DNA of 28,467 nt, taken from IMG/VR virus record IMGVR_UViG_3300024346_010786, positions 1-28,467 of that record. One strand, 5' to 3'. Source of the stretch: a virus. A program made the translations under genes and the position numbers. The notes beneath the pieces were generated by a model. That model made no database searches, had not been told where the DNA came from, and saw only the letters and a program-made list of their open reading frames with translations. Shown in pieces: positions 8,122-16,333 of the stretch (the stretch's first letter is position 1; every line of letters starts with the position of its first letter).

Positions 8122-8738
8122 TGGTACACATATATTACCACATATATGTAAGTGAAGGTGTTGACGAAATAATAAATGAGCAAATTTCTTTAATACAAAC
8201 TCATTTTGATTTTCCTTATATATTAAATGTAGGTATTGCTATTGGTGATGATAATAAATCAATATTACATTTATTTAAAAAATTTAATAATATAAGAGAT
8301 GTTAGAGCTAATGGAAATGAATTTGTTACATTAGATTTAATAGAAAAAGATATAGATAAATTTGGTGATTCCGATTATATTTTGTATCTTCATACGAAAG
8401 GCGCATCAAAACATAATAATCAAAATATTGTAACTTGGAGACATTTAATGAATTATTTTAATATAGAAAAATGTAAAGATGTATTGAAATTATTTGAAAA
8501 AACTGATTTTAATACATATGGTGTATTGTTTAATAAATTTTATATGGGTAATTTTTGGTGGGCAAAATCATCTTATTTAAAAACACTAAATATGAGTGAA
8601 ATAGATAAAAATAATAGATACAATGCGGAAGGTAATTATTTAAAATCAGGAGAAGATTGGAAACCATATTCAGTATACAATATTGAATCATCAAACCCAT
8701 ACGCATTTAATTTTAAAAGAGAAGAATATGCAAAATAA
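8121..8738 (+). CDS. Glycosyltransferase-like protein (HTKG / GNFWWA type)
   Basis: A 205-residue protein. It opens with a beta strand (VHIYYHIYV) and has DYILYLHTKGAS (about residues 87-98) in the place where GT-A enzymes carry their metal-site strand, and later YMGNFWWAKSSYL (about residues 143-155). The paired HTKG and GNFWW motifs recur in glycosyltransferase-like proteins of bacterial polysaccharide clusters and large phages, but I cannot name the family with certainty. It lies in the middle of the glycosyltransferase run and overlaps the next gene by 11 bases. The coding sequence is especially AT-rich, as are the other GT-A genes nearby. Confidence 0.65.
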   Translation: MVHIYYHIYVSEGVDEIINEQISLIQTHFDFPYILNVGIAIGDDNKSILHLFKKFNNIRDVRANGNEFVTLDLIEKDIDKFGDSDYILYLHTKGASKHNNQNIVTWRHLMNYFNIEKCKDVLKLFEKTDFNTYGVLFNKFYMGNFWWAKSSYLKTLNMSEIDKNNRYNAEGNYLKSGEDWKPYSVYNIESSNPYAFNFKREEYAK

Positions 8739-9600
8739 AATAACGTTTATATTTGATTACAAAGGAGAAAAATGGTGTATGCCATTAGCACTTCTTAATG
8801 AATTTAAAGAAAGAGGTTGGGATACTCAAATAGTTTCAATTTCAAATGGAGATGGGTTATTAAAAGAATATATCGAATCAGATGACCAACCAACTATTAT
8901 AATGTTTTTAGATTGGGGTAGATTTGATTCACCCTATTTAAATAAAGAATTGAAACCAAATTCATTTTGGATACAAGAGAGTGGGGATGACCCACAAAAC
9001 TTTGAAAGAAATTCACCAAAAGCAAATAGATTTCATTTCACTATAACACCTGATAAACAATGTGCCAAAGCATATATGGATATGGGTATAAATGCTGAAT
9101 GGATAAATCACTTCGCAGATACTGCAGTTCAATTCCCTATGAATTATGAATCACAATATGTAGCAGTTACAACTAGAGGACTTGGTAATTCTGCATTTTT
9201 AGATTATTTAACTGAATGGGCAGAAGGAGCGGTTGGAAATCGTAATGGATTAAATGCAGAGCAACATACTAAATTTTTGAATAGTGGGTTGATGGTTATT
9301 CAAAATAGTAGATGGAAAGAAATCACTCGTAGAATATTTGAAGGAATGGCTTGTGGAAAATTAGTTATAACGGATAGATTGCCAGCTGAAACAGGATTAT
9401 CAGAAATGTTTATAGAAGGTGAAGATATAATATATTACGATGAGATGTTTGATTGCATAGAGAAGATGAATTACTACAATGAAAATGAAGAGGAGAGAGA
9501 AAGAATTGCACATAATGGAATGATGAAAGTATTACACAACTACACTCAAATTCAAGTTGTAGATAAATTAATAGACAAATATAACTTATGGAAAAAATAA
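8728..9600 (+). CDS. Glycosyltransferase with GT-B-like C-terminal donor domain
   Basis: A 290-residue protein from the ATG at 8728; an in-frame start at 8683 is also open but lies deep inside the previous gene, so 8728 (11-base overlap) is preferred. The C-terminal region, KEITRRIFEGMACGKLVITDRLPAETGLSEMF with EGEDIIYYDE following, is the typical donor-binding end of GT-B enzymes, here of the CgeB/GT1-like type. The N-terminal half is short and has a first Rossmann strand (ITFIFDYKGEKW). The length is about 80 residues below a full GT-B enzyme, so the acceptor domain is reduced. It ends in a 13-base overlap with the methyltransferase gene. Confidence 0.75.
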   Translation: MQNKITFIFDYKGEKWCMPLALLNEFKERGWDTQIVSISNGDGLLKEYIESDDQPTIIMFLDWGRFDSPYLNKELKPNSFWIQESGDDPQNFERNSPKANRFHFTITPDKQCAKAYMDMGINAEWINHFADTAVQFPMNYESQYVAVTTRGLGNSAFLDYLTEWAEGAVGNRNGLNAEQHTKFLNSGLMVIQNSRWKEITRRIFEGMACGKLVITDRLPAETGLSEMFIEGEDIIYYDEMFDCIEKMNYYNENEEERERIAHNGMMKVLHNYTQIQVVDKLIDKYNLWKK

Positions 9601-10166
9601 CATTTAGTGAATTTTATGAATCATTCGATTTCAAAAGTGATAAGGGCACTACGCATGATTATATTAACGGATATTATTCGAATGAATTCACACCAATACG
9701 AACTAATAAATTAAAAATATTAGAAATAGGTGTTCATAGAGGACCATCGATGAAATTATTAAGAGATTGGTTTATAAATTCGGAAATAACAGGTATAGAC
9801 CCATTTGGTGATGGCTTGCCAGAAGGTATTGCTGATGAAATAAGAAGTATGGGAGATATAACTATTATTCAGAATGATGCATATACTCAAAATGTATTAG
9901 ATATGTTTGAAGATAATTCAATTGATTATTTAATAGATGATGGACCACACACATTAGATTCTCAATTATTTGCAATAGAATATTGGTTTAAAAAAGTAAA
10001 AGTGGGTGGAACAATGATTATAGAAGATATACAAAAGCTTGATACAGATACAGAAAAAATAGATGAATTGTGCTTTAAATTGGGATTAAGTTATGAAATA
10101 ATAGACTTGAGAAATAATAAAAATAGATATGATGATGTTCTTTTAATATTTAAAAAAAATGGATAA
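9588..10166 (+). CDS. Class I SAM-dependent methyltransferase
   Basis: A 192-residue class I methyltransferase. SAM-binding motif I is LKILEIGVHRGPS (about residues 42-54), the acidic motif II is GIDPFGDG, and the motif IV region is DYLIDDGPHTLDSQLFAIEYWF, followed by GGTMIIEDIQ. The IDDGPH sequence with a following Glu/Asp is shared with TylF-like sugar O-methyltransferases and cephalosporin-hydroxylase-like enzymes, which use a metal at this site. Methyl capping of a sugar hydroxyl would fit its place among glycosyltransferases. The starts and stops overlap both neighbours by 8 to 13 bases, so translation is probably coupled. Confidence 0.8.
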   Translation: MEKITFSEFYESFDFKSDKGTTHDYINGYYSNEFTPIRTNKLKILEIGVHRGPSMKLLRDWFINSEITGIDPFGDGLPEGIADEIRSMGDITIIQNDAYTQNVLDMFEDNSIDYLIDDGPHTLDSQLFAIEYWFKKVKVGGTMIIEDIQKLDTDTEKIDELCFKLGLSYEIIDLRNNKNRYDDVLLIFKKNG

Positions 10167-10797
10167 ATATACAGTCATAATACCAACACTTTGGAAGTCA
10201 AATAGAATTGGAAAACTATTATTTGATTTAATAAAATGTGAGTTTGTTGATGAAATCATATTAATAGATAATGCTGGTAAATTTTTTGAACATTTTGAAG
10301 CTTTGGATAAAGTTAAATTAGTTCAGATGGGTGAAAACATCTATGTTAATCCTGCTTGGAATTTAGGAATTAAACTTGCTAAAAACAATTGTGTAGCAAT
10401 ATTAAACGATGATATTAATTTTGACCCAAATATTTTCGGAGTAATAACCGAAGATGTTCTTTCTCAATATGGTATCATCGGAATGGGCGAAGGTAATTAT
10501 AAAGAACCCATTGATGAAGAAAGAGGACCTTGTATAGATGTTTGGAAATCTGGTATTAATGATTGGGGGTGGGGATGTTTTATTTTGTTACATAAAACGT
10601 ATTGGATTAATATTCCAGAAAATATCAAAATATGGTATGGTGATAATTTCATCAAAGATATAAATCCAGCTCCAAAGGGTATATTGAGAAACTTCAAAGT
10701 TGAAACTGAAATGAGTACAACTTCGGATGAGAAAGAATGGGATGAACGAAAACAACAAGACCAAGTTAACTTTTTAAAATTATTTGTACATGGATAA
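10159..10797 (+). CDS. Family 2-like glycosyltransferase (GT-A)
   Basis: A 212-residue GT-A enzyme. It starts with YTVIIPTLWKSNRIGKLLFDL and DEIILIDNAG, the first two strands of the nucleotide-binding half, then NPAWNLGIKLAKNNCVAILNDDINFD (about residues 70-95), where NDDI is the DXD-like metal site. NxxWNxGI is typical of rhamnosyl- and galactosyltransferases of the GT2 family, where the asparagine and glycine hold the sugar-nucleotide. The tail carries a tryptophan-rich acceptor region (WGWGCFILLH). The start overlaps the methyltransferase by 8 bases. Donor not identifiable. Confidence 0.75.
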   Translation: MDKYTVIIPTLWKSNRIGKLLFDLIKCEFVDEIILIDNAGKFFEHFEALDKVKLVQMGENIYVNPAWNLGIKLAKNNCVAILNDDINFDPNIFGVITEDVLSQYGIIGMGEGNYKEPIDEERGPCIDVWKSGINDWGWGCFILLHKTYWINIPENIKIWYGDNFIKDINPAPKGILRNFKVETEMSTTSDEKEWDERKQQDQVNFLKLFVHG

Positions 10798-11530
10798 ATT
10801 ACCAATTAGTATAGGAATACTTTCCTGGCACAGCGGACAGGTATTAGTAGATACATTAACTACCTATCATAACAATGGATTATTTGATATGGTAAACGAT
10901 GTGACCATTTTATTTCAGGAGGTAACACCACAAGATATTGAAATTGCATCTCATTTTGGTATCGATTGTATTGGTCTGCAAAAGAATATTGGAATTGGCC
11001 AAGCATTTATCAAACTTACTGAAAATGCAAAAGAGGATTATGTTTTAGTATTAGAACATGATTGGAATTTAATTGAAGATAAAGAAACTACATATAATAC
11101 ATTAAAGAGAAGTTATCAAGCAATTGAGATGGGATTAGATGTTGTTCGTTTAAGACATAGGAGAAATCCAGGTAATCCACATTTTTCATTTAGACACATA
11201 GGACAAGAATTAACTTACTATGATGATGAGATTGGTGCACAATCACCACATCTATTGGATTCACTACATTGGTGTGAACCTGATATCGAATTTGGTGATT
11301 ATATAAAAAAATCAGAAGATATGTTTTGGACTACTTCTCGATATGGTAATTGGACAAACAATCCTTGCTTATACAAAAAACAATTTTATTTAGATACCGT
11401 TAAACAATTTGCCGGTGATGGCATTGCATTAGAAGGTAATATTGGAAAATGGTGGGTTCAGCAAGAATATAAAGTGGGACATAACGAAGGATTGTTTATG
11501 CACAATGATTGGCAAAAATACGGAAAATAA
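10790..11530 (+). CDS. Family 2-like glycosyltransferase (GT-A)
   Basis: A 246-residue protein from the ATG at 10790; a TTG two codons earlier is also open, but the ATG is the better start and gives an 8-base overlap. It opens with LPISIGILSWHSGQVLVDTL, which is a GT2 first strand, and has KNIGIGQAFIKLTENAKEDYVLVLEHDWNLIED (about residues 66-98), where EHDW is the metal-site position. The tail is rich in aromatic and His residues. It is one of four consecutive GT-A-like genes (10159-13214) that resemble one another in plan but not closely in sequence. It ends in a TAATG overlap. Confidence 0.75.
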   Translation: MDKLPISIGILSWHSGQVLVDTLTTYHNNGLFDMVNDVTILFQEVTPQDIEIASHFGIDCIGLQKNIGIGQAFIKLTENAKEDYVLVLEHDWNLIEDKETTYNTLKRSYQAIEMGLDVVRLRHRRNPGNPHFSFRHIGQELTYYDDEIGAQSPHLLDSLHWCEPDIEFGDYIKKSEDMFWTTSRYGNWTNNPCLYKKQFYLDTVKQFAGDGIALEGNIGKWWVQQEYKVGHNEGLFMHNDWQKYGK

Positions 11531-12321
11531 TGAAATACACAATAGTAGGTTGTATAACTAAATACGGAATAGAACAAATTAAACCATTCGTTGAATCAAT
11601 TGAGCAAAGTGGATTCAAAGGTGAAAAATTAATGTTAGTATATGATATATCCAAAGAAACAATTGAATATTTGGATAGTAAGGGCTGGTTAATTGCACAA
11701 TCAGAAACACAACAGCATATTATACTTCAAAGATTTAGAGATATGTATGCTTTATTACAATCATATAATACCGATGTAGTAATTTGGGTAGATGTTAAGG
11801 ATATTATATTCCAAAAAGACCCAAAAATATGGTTAGATACTCATATGAATAAAGATATTCTTGCTTTTAGTGAATCATTGAAATTTAGAGATGAAGCTTG
11901 GGCAAGATTGAACGCAGGTACATCATTTCCTATGGAATGGGAATGGTTACAAAATGAAGAAATATATTGTGCCGGCACTATCGTTGGTAAGAAAGAAGCA
12001 ATTAGGGATTTATTTATTGACATTTATAGATGGAGTTTAACGACATCTAATCCAGAACAATTAGCAGACCAAGCCGCATATAATATTATTATACATTTGA
12101 ATCAATTCAAAGATAAAGTTCAATTTGTAAAACAACAAGAAGGATTTGCTGCACAATTACATTTGAAATTAAAGAAAGGTGATACACTACCTTATACTGA
12201 AATATTACCAAAAATAGATGGTAGTGAAGTTAAAAATGAAAAAGATGAACTATATACATTGGTACATCAATATGATAGAAACGAAGAACTTAAACAATTA
12301 ATAGAAAATAAATATAAATGA
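11530..12321 (+). CDS. GT-A-like nucleotide-sugar transferase
   Basis: A 263-residue protein from the ATG at 11530 that overlaps the previous stop; a TTG start at 11509 is open but less likely. It has the first strand YTIVGCITKYGIEQIKPFVESI, and VVIWVDVKDIIFQKDPKIWL (about residues 82-101), which aligns with the metal-site strand and helix of GT-A transferases that carry a D-x-x-D or D-x-D site (compare LDSDVVFLKDP). YCAGTIVGKKEAI near residue 150 is typical of the loop that closes over the sugar. The match is to fold rather than to a named family. It overlaps the next gene by four bases (ATGA). Confidence 0.7.
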   Translation: MKYTIVGCITKYGIEQIKPFVESIEQSGFKGEKLMLVYDISKETIEYLDSKGWLIAQSETQQHIILQRFRDMYALLQSYNTDVVIWVDVKDIIFQKDPKIWLDTHMNKDILAFSESLKFRDEAWARLNAGTSFPMEWEWLQNEEIYCAGTIVGKKEAIRDLFIDIYRWSLTTSNPEQLADQAAYNIIIHLNQFKDKVQFVKQQEGFAAQLHLKLKKGDTLPYTEILPKIDGSEVKNEKDELYTLVHQYDRNEELKQLIENKYK

Positions 12322-13214
12322 AAAAAATAGTTATTACATCATTTATCATGCCACATGAATTGGATGATTTGGAAAGGGTATTAGTAGATTTAAATAAAGC
12401 ATCTCAATATATCAAAGGAGAAAATTATTCATTTTATATCTCACTTTCAGTATCCGATTATCTAATAGATTGGAGTACATCTAAAGTTGATAAACAATTT
12501 TTTATAGATAGATTTAATTCTTTAAAACCATTGACTAATTGGGCAGGTAGTTCTGTAATGCAAATTAGAGAAGAAGTTATGGGAGCATTTCAATGTAAAA
12601 GATATGCACATAACGAAATTACAGATGCAACTCATTTTATTTGGTTAGATACCGATATATGTTTTGATGATAGAATATTACATTATATGGAATCTGGCAT
12701 TGATATGGTAGAAGATTCTAAAATTGAAAAATATTTTATTACACCAGAGATTGTAAAATATTGGGATACTACTTGGGATTGCTTAGTTAATGAAAATTTT
12801 ATGAATCATCCATTAGATTATTGTAAAACAAATAATCCATTCGTTGATTCAGGTGAAATAGGAGATGTTAAATTGGAAATAGTTACTAATAATGTTGTAG
12901 GGCAACCTAAAACAAAATTTGGAGCCGGTTGGTTTACACTTCTATCAAAATCACTATTAGATAGAATTCCATTACCAGAATCTATGGGAGCATATGGGCC
13001 TGATGATACATTTTTAATGTGGGGTATTGAAAAACTAAATCAAAAAGGTGAAAACATATATCAATTTAAATTAAAAAACTATATTGTTTGTGAAAATTAT
13101 ATTTATAAAGATAGAAAGCATTATGATTCTTTGATAAGTAGAATTGATAGAAAAGAAGAATTCAAAAAAACAGCATATTCTGTATTTCAAAATGAAATTG
13201 ATAAATTAAATTAA
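12318..13214 (+). CDS. GT-A-like glycosyltransferase
   Basis: A 298-residue protein beginning KKIVITSFIMPHELDDLERVL, with THFIWLDTDICFDDRILHYM (about residues 107-126) as the metal-site strand (DTD). KTKFGAGWFTLLSKSLLDRI and GAYGPDDTFLMWG (about residues 196-240) match the acceptor-side part of GT2/GT-A enzymes, where GPDD carries the likely catalytic base. This is the last glycosyltransferase of the main run and is followed after one base by the 2-oxoglutarate oxygenase. Donor and acceptor unknown. Confidence 0.75.
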   Translation: MKKIVITSFIMPHELDDLERVLVDLNKASQYIKGENYSFYISLSVSDYLIDWSTSKVDKQFFIDRFNSLKPLTNWAGSSVMQIREEVMGAFQCKRYAHNEITDATHFIWLDTDICFDDRILHYMESGIDMVEDSKIEKYFITPEIVKYWDTTWDCLVNENFMNHPLDYCKTNNPFVDSGEIGDVKLEIVTNNVVGQPKTKFGAGWFTLLSKSLLDRIPLPESMGAYGPDDTFLMWGIEKLNQKGENIYQFKLKNYIVCENYIYKDRKHYDSLISRIDRKEEFKKTAYSVFQNEIDKLN

Positions 13215-13215
13215 A

Positions 13216-13908
13216 ATGGAATTAGTAAAAAAACAATTGGAAGAAAACGGATACGCATATTTTAATATGAACGATTATGATATGTTTACAGATGATTTAA
13301 AAAATTATTCTAAATATATTTGTAATGAAAGCAATAATCTAAAAGAATATATTAATGGAATCCGAGTAGATGTAATAGCTAAGGATGAATTTAAACACGA
13401 ATTCGAAAGTGGAAAGATGCAAATTCAAAAAGAATTTCTTAATTTTGAAGAAGCTAAACTTGCTATGATTGAAGCTGATAGTAAAATGAATATAGATAAA
13501 CATTCATTTCAGAAATGGTTTTTTGGACATGGTACAAGTGTAAATGCAGAACTTCAATTATTAAGTTCTAAAATAGTAGAAAATATATACGATATAAGTT
13601 CAGATAAGTTAAATCACAATGCATCTATTACTTACTATGAACCCGGATGTTTTTTAAGAAAACATCAAGATGGATATACAGGTGGTAGAATATGTGTCGT
13701 ATTGATTTATTTAAATGATTCAGATTATAAACCAGAATGGGGTGGCAATTTAGTATTTAATGATGATAATACAATTGCACCATTATATGGTAATATTGCA
13801 GTTTTAGATTTTAAATCACATAACGCATTTCACGAAGTAAAAAAGGTAACAGGTGGATATGGTAGATATGCCTTTTTAGATTTTATATCTACTAACGATG
13901 TTAATTAA
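13216..13908 (+). CDS. 2-oxoglutarate/Fe(II) oxygenase (prolyl-4-hydroxylase-like)
   Basis: A 230-residue dioxygenase. The C-terminal half has the double-stranded beta-helix with the iron ligands His150, Asp152 (KHQDG) and His206 (AFHEV), and Arg217 (GGYGRYAF), which holds the 2-oxoglutarate carboxylate. YEPGCFLRKHQD and LIYLNDSDYKPEWGGNLVF are typical of the prolyl-4-hydroxylase branch. These enzymes hydroxylate proteins, nucleic acid bases or small molecules. In T4-like marine phages such genes are common with unknown targets. Its place at the end of the glycan operon allows hydroxylation of a residue to create a glycosylation site, but that is inference. The N-terminal 100 residues are helical and unassigned. 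Confidence 0.85.
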   Translation: MELVKKQLEENGYAYFNMNDYDMFTDDLKNYSKYICNESNNLKEYINGIRVDVIAKDEFKHEFESGKMQIQKEFLNFEEAKLAMIEADSKMNIDKHSFQKWFFGHGTSVNAELQLLSSKIVENIYDISSDKLNHNASITYYEPGCFLRKHQDGYTGGRICVVLIYLNDSDYKPEWGGNLVFNDDNTIAPLYGNIAVLDFKSHNAFHEVKKVTGGYGRYAFLDFISTNDVN

Positions 13909-13914
13909 ATAAAA

Positions 13915-13927
13915 TTAATATTTATAT
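13915..13927 (+). promoter_or_regulatory. AT-rich element shared with the 25835 gap, possible late promoter
   Basis: The 13-base sequence TTAATATTTATAT occurs here, 21 bases before an ATG, and identically at 25835-25847, 26 bases before another ATG. No TTTG box lies about 20 bases upstream of either, so this is not the main promoter type of the window. In AT-rich DNA a match of this kind can arise by chance. Confidence 0.25.
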
Positions 13928-13948
13928 CAGTATATACAATTATAAAAT

Positions 13949-14356
13949 ATGAAATTTGAAGTAACTAACCCAAAAGCTTGGAATGCTGTGAATGAAAAAA
14001 ACATTCCAATGAAACATAAAATCAAAGTTTATGAAAAATTGGGTGGAGCTTATCGTTTAGGAGAAAGTGGTGGTGAGCAAGTATTCAACAAAATGACTGA
14101 ATTACTTAAACATAGAATGGGAGAGAATGATGATAATTCTTCACCGGAAGAAACATTGGCAGGATTGAAAGATATGGCAATGGGCAATTTAGAAAGAATT
14201 GCTGATTATGCAAATATGATTGAAACCCGAATGAAAGAAGGACAGGAATTAGACTCTTGGATGTACTCTCAACTTACAGTTGCATTGGAAAATCTAAATT
14301 CAGTTCACGATGCAATGGATGGAGATGATGGTAAAAGAGAACCTTTTAAAATTTAA
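13949..14356 (+). CDS. Conserved phage protein, helical (LDSWMYSQLT motif)
   Basis: A 135-residue, almost wholly helical, acidic protein. The N-terminal part (KFEVTNPKAWNAVNEKNIP) is followed by a Gly-rich turn. The C-terminal half carries LDSWMYSQLTVALENLNSVHDAM (about residues 102-124), close to a motif (DSWVQSKLTxAxDYLxSVxDYM) that I recognise from unassigned proteins of T4-like and other myoviruses. No enzyme motif, signal peptide or membrane segment is seen. It follows a 40-base gap, which holds an AT-rich element, and starts a new group of genes after the glycan operon. A structural or DNA-packaging role is possible but not shown. Confidence 0.65.
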   Translation: MKFEVTNPKAWNAVNEKNIPMKHKIKVYEKLGGAYRLGESGGEQVFNKMTELLKHRMGENDDNSSPEETLAGLKDMAMGNLERIADYANMIETRMKEGQELDSWMYSQLTVALENLNSVHDAMDGDDGKREPFKI

Positions 14357-14362
14357 TAATTA

Positions 14363-14680
14363 ATGGAAAATTTGTATTCAGTTTTAATTACGGCAATTAC
14401 CGTATTAGGTGGGACAGGAGCTTGGAGATATTATGAAAAGAGAGCCCTAAGTAAAGAGAGAGATGATGATTTTATCAGACACGATTGTAAAGACCGCATC
14501 TCTAAATTAGAAGGATTGTTAGAAGCAGCTGCAAGAGAGAAAGATGAACTTCGTGGTATGGTATTAGAACTTACAAGAGAAGTAGCAGCATTGGGTGTTA
14601 AAGTTGAGTTCCTTACAAGAGAGAATGATAAGTTAGAAAAAGCACTTCCAAAAACAAAGAAGCAAATATTAAATGGCTAA
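14363..14680 (+). CDS. Small membrane-anchored coiled-coil protein
   Basis: A 105-residue protein with one N-terminal membrane helix (about residues 4-20, LYSVLITAITVLGGTGAW) and then a long charged region (about residues 25-95) with heptad-like spacing, predicted as a coiled coil. The topology, N-in anchor with a coiled-coil domain outside the membrane, is that of an inner-membrane spanin subunit or a similar lysis or membrane-scaffold protein, but no outer-membrane lipoprotein partner is visible next to it, so that role is only a possibility. Its end overlaps the Ntn-hydrolase gene by eight bases. Confidence 0.6.
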   Translation: MENLYSVLITAITVLGGTGAWRYYEKRALSKERDDDFIRHDCKDRISKLEGLLEAAAREKDELRGMVLELTREVAALGVKVEFLTRENDKLEKALPKTKKQILNG

Positions 14681-15494
14681 GATTTTACAAGAATGTATTA
14701 TTGTATCCAAAGAGGTTAATGATAAGTTCATTCTTGCTAAAAATAGGGATAGGGCTTATAATCCATCTTTAGAAATTATTCATACTATTATTGATGGTGT
14801 AGAAATTGCATATTTACATGATATAACTACTGATTGGAGTGAGGGTTTAAATGAAAACGGAATTGGTGTTGTAAATTCAGCACTATTAGTTGGACATGAT
14901 GAAGCCGAACATAAGATTGTAAAGAAGGGTGGTAAACCAGGACCCGATGGTGATAAGATGAGAAATATCATCAAACAACCTACCTTAGTAGATGCAGTAA
15001 GAGCTGCACTATCATATAAGGGAAAGAGTGGATTAGCTTTGAAAGGACATACATTTGTAGCATCTCCAAAACATATGGTTACTATTGAAACTACATCAAA
15101 GCATAAACCTGATGTTAAACTTCAAAATTCCGAATCACCTGTTGTTCGTACAAATCACGGACATATGTTCACCGATGCCGGATATACAAGCGGTGAGAAA
15201 TATCTAAGTTCAAAATTGAGGAAAATATCAGCTGAGAAATCGGTTGATAAGGTAGAAGATTGGAAAGAAATAGCATTGGCAATGAGAAAAGAATTTTTTC
15301 CAAAAAGACCTATGTTGAATATGAAAAGAGATACCGAAGAAATGTCTACATCATCTCAAACTGTAATGAATTTGACTGATAGAATATTACAAATTACATA
15401 TTTTAAGAATAAGGTTAAGGAATTTAAAGGAATTAAAAGTGATTTACCAAACGGATACGTTCCTAAAATTAAAATAGAAATAAAAGAAATCTAA
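14673..15494 (+). CDS. Ntn-type hydrolase (C45 / NRDE-like)
   Basis: A 273-residue protein whose N-terminal region fits N-terminal-nucleophile hydrolases. Cys8 (QECIIVSK) would be freed as the nucleophile by loss of the first seven residues, and LAKNRDRAYNP (about residues 22-32) is the NRD motif shared by the NRDE/TANGO2 and acyl-transferase C45 groups. Then come SEGLNENGIGVVNSAL (about residues 52-67) and VVRTNHG (about residues 153-159), also typical of these groups. Such enzymes cleave or transfer amide bonds of small acyl amines. The substrate is unknown. It lies between a membrane coiled-coil gene and the HAD phosphatase, with a TAATG overlap at its end. The family is fairly secure; maturation by self-cleavage is inferred. 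Confidence 0.7.
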   Translation: MAKILQECIIVSKEVNDKFILAKNRDRAYNPSLEIIHTIIDGVEIAYLHDITTDWSEGLNENGIGVVNSALLVGHDEAEHKIVKKGGKPGPDGDKMRNIIKQPTLVDAVRAALSYKGKSGLALKGHTFVASPKHMVTIETTSKHKPDVKLQNSESPVVRTNHGHMFTDAGYTSGEKYLSSKLRKISAEKSVDKVEDWKEIALAMRKEFFPKRPMLNMKRDTEEMSTSSQTVMNLTDRILQITYFKNKVKEFKGIKSDLPNGYVPKIKIEIKEI

Positions 15495-16330
15495 TGGTTA
15501 ATAGCTTTACATCAGGAATGTGGAATGGCATGAAAGTAGAATATGGTAAAGTATATTCAAACTTAAATGCTTTTGCATTTAAATCACTAAACGAAGCTGG
15601 TGAGAAGAAATTAAGAATATTTGATTTCGATGATACATTAGTTAAAACAAAATCTAATATATACATACAACATAAAGATAATAAAAAATCAACACTAACT
15701 CCTGGAGAATATGCAATATACGAACCAAAGGATGGTGACAAATTTGATTTTTCTGATTTTGAAAAAGTAAAGCAACCACAAGAAATTAAAGGTGTTACAC
15801 GATTACTTAAAAACATAGTAAGAGTAGGTGGTTCAGAAATAGTAATATTAACGGCAAGAAGCGCTTATAAACCAATTAAGGATTACTTATCCGATATTGG
15901 ATTAGACAAGTTATTTGTGGTAGCATTAGCCGATTCTGACCCACAAAAGAAAGCAGATTGGATTGAAGATAAAATCAAAGGTGGGGTGAAGGATGTATTC
16001 TTTATAGATGATTCCCACAAAAACGTTGCAGCTGTAAAAGCTCTTTCTAAAAAATATCCAAACATATCATTGAAAGTAAGACACGTTCAACATGATATAC
16101 CAGCGCCACCAAAACAATCCGATATGAAATCCCAAAACGATAAAGAATCAACTAAACGAGTTGAACCTAAAAAGAATGATATGAGTTTGAAATCTCTATT
16201 ACCTAAAGATTTAGATAAAAAAATAAAGAATCCAGATACAGGTAAAATGATTAAATTGAAAACAGCATTAGGATACGAAAAAGATACAAAGGCATATAAA
16301 GCAGCACAATTCTCATTAAAAAAGAAATAG
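15494..16330 (+). CDS. HAD-superfamily phosphatase with capsid-targeting-like leader
   Basis: A 278-residue HAD hydrolase. Motif I is IFDFDDTLV with Asp44 as nucleophile and Asp46 as acid/base; motif II is VILTAR; motif IV is VFFIDDS. Before motif I, residues 29-38 (FKSLNEAGEK) resemble the short xFxxxLxEA leaders of T4-type head proteins. The C-terminal third is a linker plus DTGKMIKLKTALGYEKDTKAYKAA, a module often attached to phage proteins of this kind. It is three bases upstream of a P-loop kinase gene, so the pair has the two activities of T4 polynucleotide kinase/phosphatase in split form. It lacks the zinc loop of GmhB, so it is probably not the missing heptose-bisphosphate phosphatase. 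Substrate unknown. Confidence 0.8.
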   Translation: MVNSFTSGMWNGMKVEYGKVYSNLNAFAFKSLNEAGEKKLRIFDFDDTLVKTKSNIYIQHKDNKKSTLTPGEYAIYEPKDGDKFDFSDFEKVKQPQEIKGVTRLLKNIVRVGGSEIVILTARSAYKPIKDYLSDIGLDKLFVVALADSDPQKKADWIEDKIKGGVKDVFFIDDSHKNVAAVKALSKKYPNISLKVRHVQHDIPAPPKQSDMKSQNDKESTKRVEPKKNDMSLKSLLPKDLDKKIKNPDTGKMIKLKTALGYEKDTKAYKAAQFSLKKK

Positions 16331-16333
16331 TTT

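Noticed and set aside
15494-16330. The HAD protein as GmhB, the missing heptose-bisphosphate phosphatase
   Set aside because: GmhB has a DRDGT-type motif I and a cysteine/histidine zinc loop; this protein has DFDDT and no such loop, and it carries a C-terminal module of phage type.
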